From assembly GCA_023134755.1 (NCBI GenBank), contig JAGLUM010000292.1, forward strand, positions 1-6,304: a stretch of DNA of 6,304 nucleotides, given 5' to 3'. A program made the translations under genes and the position numbers. Within the stretch, counting starts at the first letter, position 1. The number at the start of each line of letters is the position of its first letter. The stretch comes from Fidelibacterota bacterium. GTDB taxonomy: Bacteria > Fidelibacterota > Fidelibacteria > Fidelibacterales > Fidelibacteraceae. The notes under the pieces were generated by a model. It did not search any database and had not been told where the DNA came from. It saw only the letters and a program-made list of their open reading frames with translations. Positions 5,400-6,304 of the stretch are shown one piece after another.

Positions 5400-6304
5400 T
5401 TACTTTTCTTTCTTCCCCTCATATGCCTTAATTATTTTCTTTACCAGTGGGTGGCGAACAATATCAACGATATTCAATTCACAGATAGCGATACCTTCAA
5501 TATCATTGAGTATATCGATAACAGTGCAAAGACCTGAACGCTGATTGTTGGGTAAATCGATCTGAGTGATATCTCCGGTAATAATTGCTTTGGAGTTCAC
5601 ACCAATCCGGGTAAGGAACATCTTCATTTGCAAATCCGTTGTATTTTGCGCCTCGTCCAGAATTAGGTATGCATTATCCAGAGTGCGACCACGCATATAT
5701 GCCAGAGGGACAATTTCAATAATATGCTGTTCTAAAAATGCTTTGAATTTTTCCGGTGCAACCATACTTCGCATTGCATCATCCAGAGGTGTAAGATAAG
5801 GGGCGATTTTTTCTTTCATATCACCCGGCAAAAATCCCAGCCGCTCGCCCGCCTCTACCGCGGGTCGGGTTAATATAATACGTGAAATTTCATGGTTTTT
5901 CAGAGCCGCAACGGCTACCGCTACCGCCTGATAGGTTTTCCCTGTTCCTGCGGGACCGGTAACAAAGGTAATGTCGTTCTTTTTGGATGCCCGGTAATAC
6001 GCTTCCTGCCCTGCTGTGCGGGGCTTAATAACGCCCTTATGTGTAAAAAGAATAATGGAATCATCTGAACCCGAATACATTTTTTCGTTATTACTACCTT
6101 CTATGTTGATGACGGTTTTTACATCCGCGGCGTTTAATTGTTTGCGGTTTGGAATTAAGTGGATCAATTCGTTTAGTACATGCTGTATCTGTTCAACCAC
6201 TTCAAACTCACCATCAATTATTAAGCGTTCACCACGTGCTATAATAGTGGCATTAAAATGCTCCCGCAAAACTTTTAGGTTCTCATCCCGTACGCCCAAA
6301 AGGG
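5400..6304 (-). CDS. phoH: PhoH-family ATPase (5' end cut by window edge)
   Basis: This is a cytoplasmic P-loop ATPase of the PhoH/YbeZ type, a family linked to RNA metabolism and often to the endoribonuclease YbeY. Numbering residues from the TTG at 6299, a KH-like N-terminal segment (about 4-50) precedes the ATPase domain. Walker A is GPAGTGKT (115-122), Walker B LILDEAQ (212-218). The family motifs TRPAVEAGERLGFLPGD (144-160), GDITQIDLP (242-250) and VRHPLV (281-286) are all present. The C-terminus is complete, ending in GKKEK at a TAA. The first in-frame start-like codon visible is TTG at 6299-6297, but the frame stays open to the edge and Leu-Leu-Gly before VRDENL fits the family, whose members run some 20-30 residues further. 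The true start is therefore outside the window. No ybeY gene follows directly. Confidence 0.95.
   Translation of the reverse strand, partial: LLGVRDENLKVLREHFNATIIARGERLIIDGEFEVVEQIQHVLNELIHLIPNRKQLNAADVKTVINIEGSNNEKMYSGSDDSIILFTHKGVIKPRTAGQEAYYRASKKNDITFVTGPAGTGKTYQAVAVAVAALKNHEISRIILTRPAVEAGERLGFLPGDMKEKIAPYLTPLDDAMRSMVAPEKFKAFLEQHIIEIVPLAYMRGRTLDNAYLILDEAQNTTDLQMKMFLTRIGVNSKAIITGDITQIDLPNNQRSGLCTVIDILNDIEGIAICELNIVDIVRHPLVKKIIKAYEGKKEK

Overview
The window looks like an ordinary bacterial chromosome segment of low to moderate G+C content. All six supported genes lie on the minus strand. Reading in the direction of transcription, from right to left, they are: a PhoH-family ATPase with its start beyond the right edge; a 342-base non-coding gap with repeats and dyads; a two-gene unit of a stand-alone NifU C-terminal-type Fe-S protein and a dGTPase-family HD hydrolase; a 105-base gap; and a three-gene unit for a molybdenum hydroxylase of the xanthine dehydrogenase/aldehyde oxidase family. 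The hydroxylase genes run FAD subunit, 2Fe-2S subunit, molybdenum-cofactor subunit, and the last one runs off the left edge.

The three hydroxylase genes are tightly packed. The FAD-subunit stop overlaps the 2Fe-2S-subunit start in TAATG, and nine bases separate the 2Fe-2S and molybdenum genes. Together they would form a complete enzyme: the substrate is hydroxylated at the Mo centre and electrons pass through two 2Fe-2S clusters to FAD. The large subunit resembles the E. coli XdhA type more than the CO dehydrogenase type, but the gene order is that of coxMSL. By eye, the substrate-recognition positions differ from those of animal xanthine dehydrogenase, so the substrate is uncertain. Its reading frame is open for 734 codons, from base 2203 to the window edge. 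The predicted catalytic glutamate, residue 732, falls just inside the window.

The NifU-like and dGTPase genes are two bases apart and probably co-transcribed from a promoter-like TTGACA at 5129-5134. The adjoining gap (5058-5399) holds a GC-rich hairpin, a perfect 16-base A/T palindrome, a degenerate GAAGTTAG-type tandem tract and an imperfect long inverted repeat. This is the only stretch not explained by standard genes, and it resembles a dispersed intergenic repeat.

The organism cannot be fixed from this window. The gene families are widespread, Shine-Dalgarno sites are mostly weak, and the intergenic DNA is A/T-rich. A member of the Bacteroidota/Calditrichota-like (FCB) lineages is possible, but this is a low-confidence guess. 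I see no CRISPR array, tRNA, rRNA, transposase or phage gene, and no convincing sign of a new biological system.
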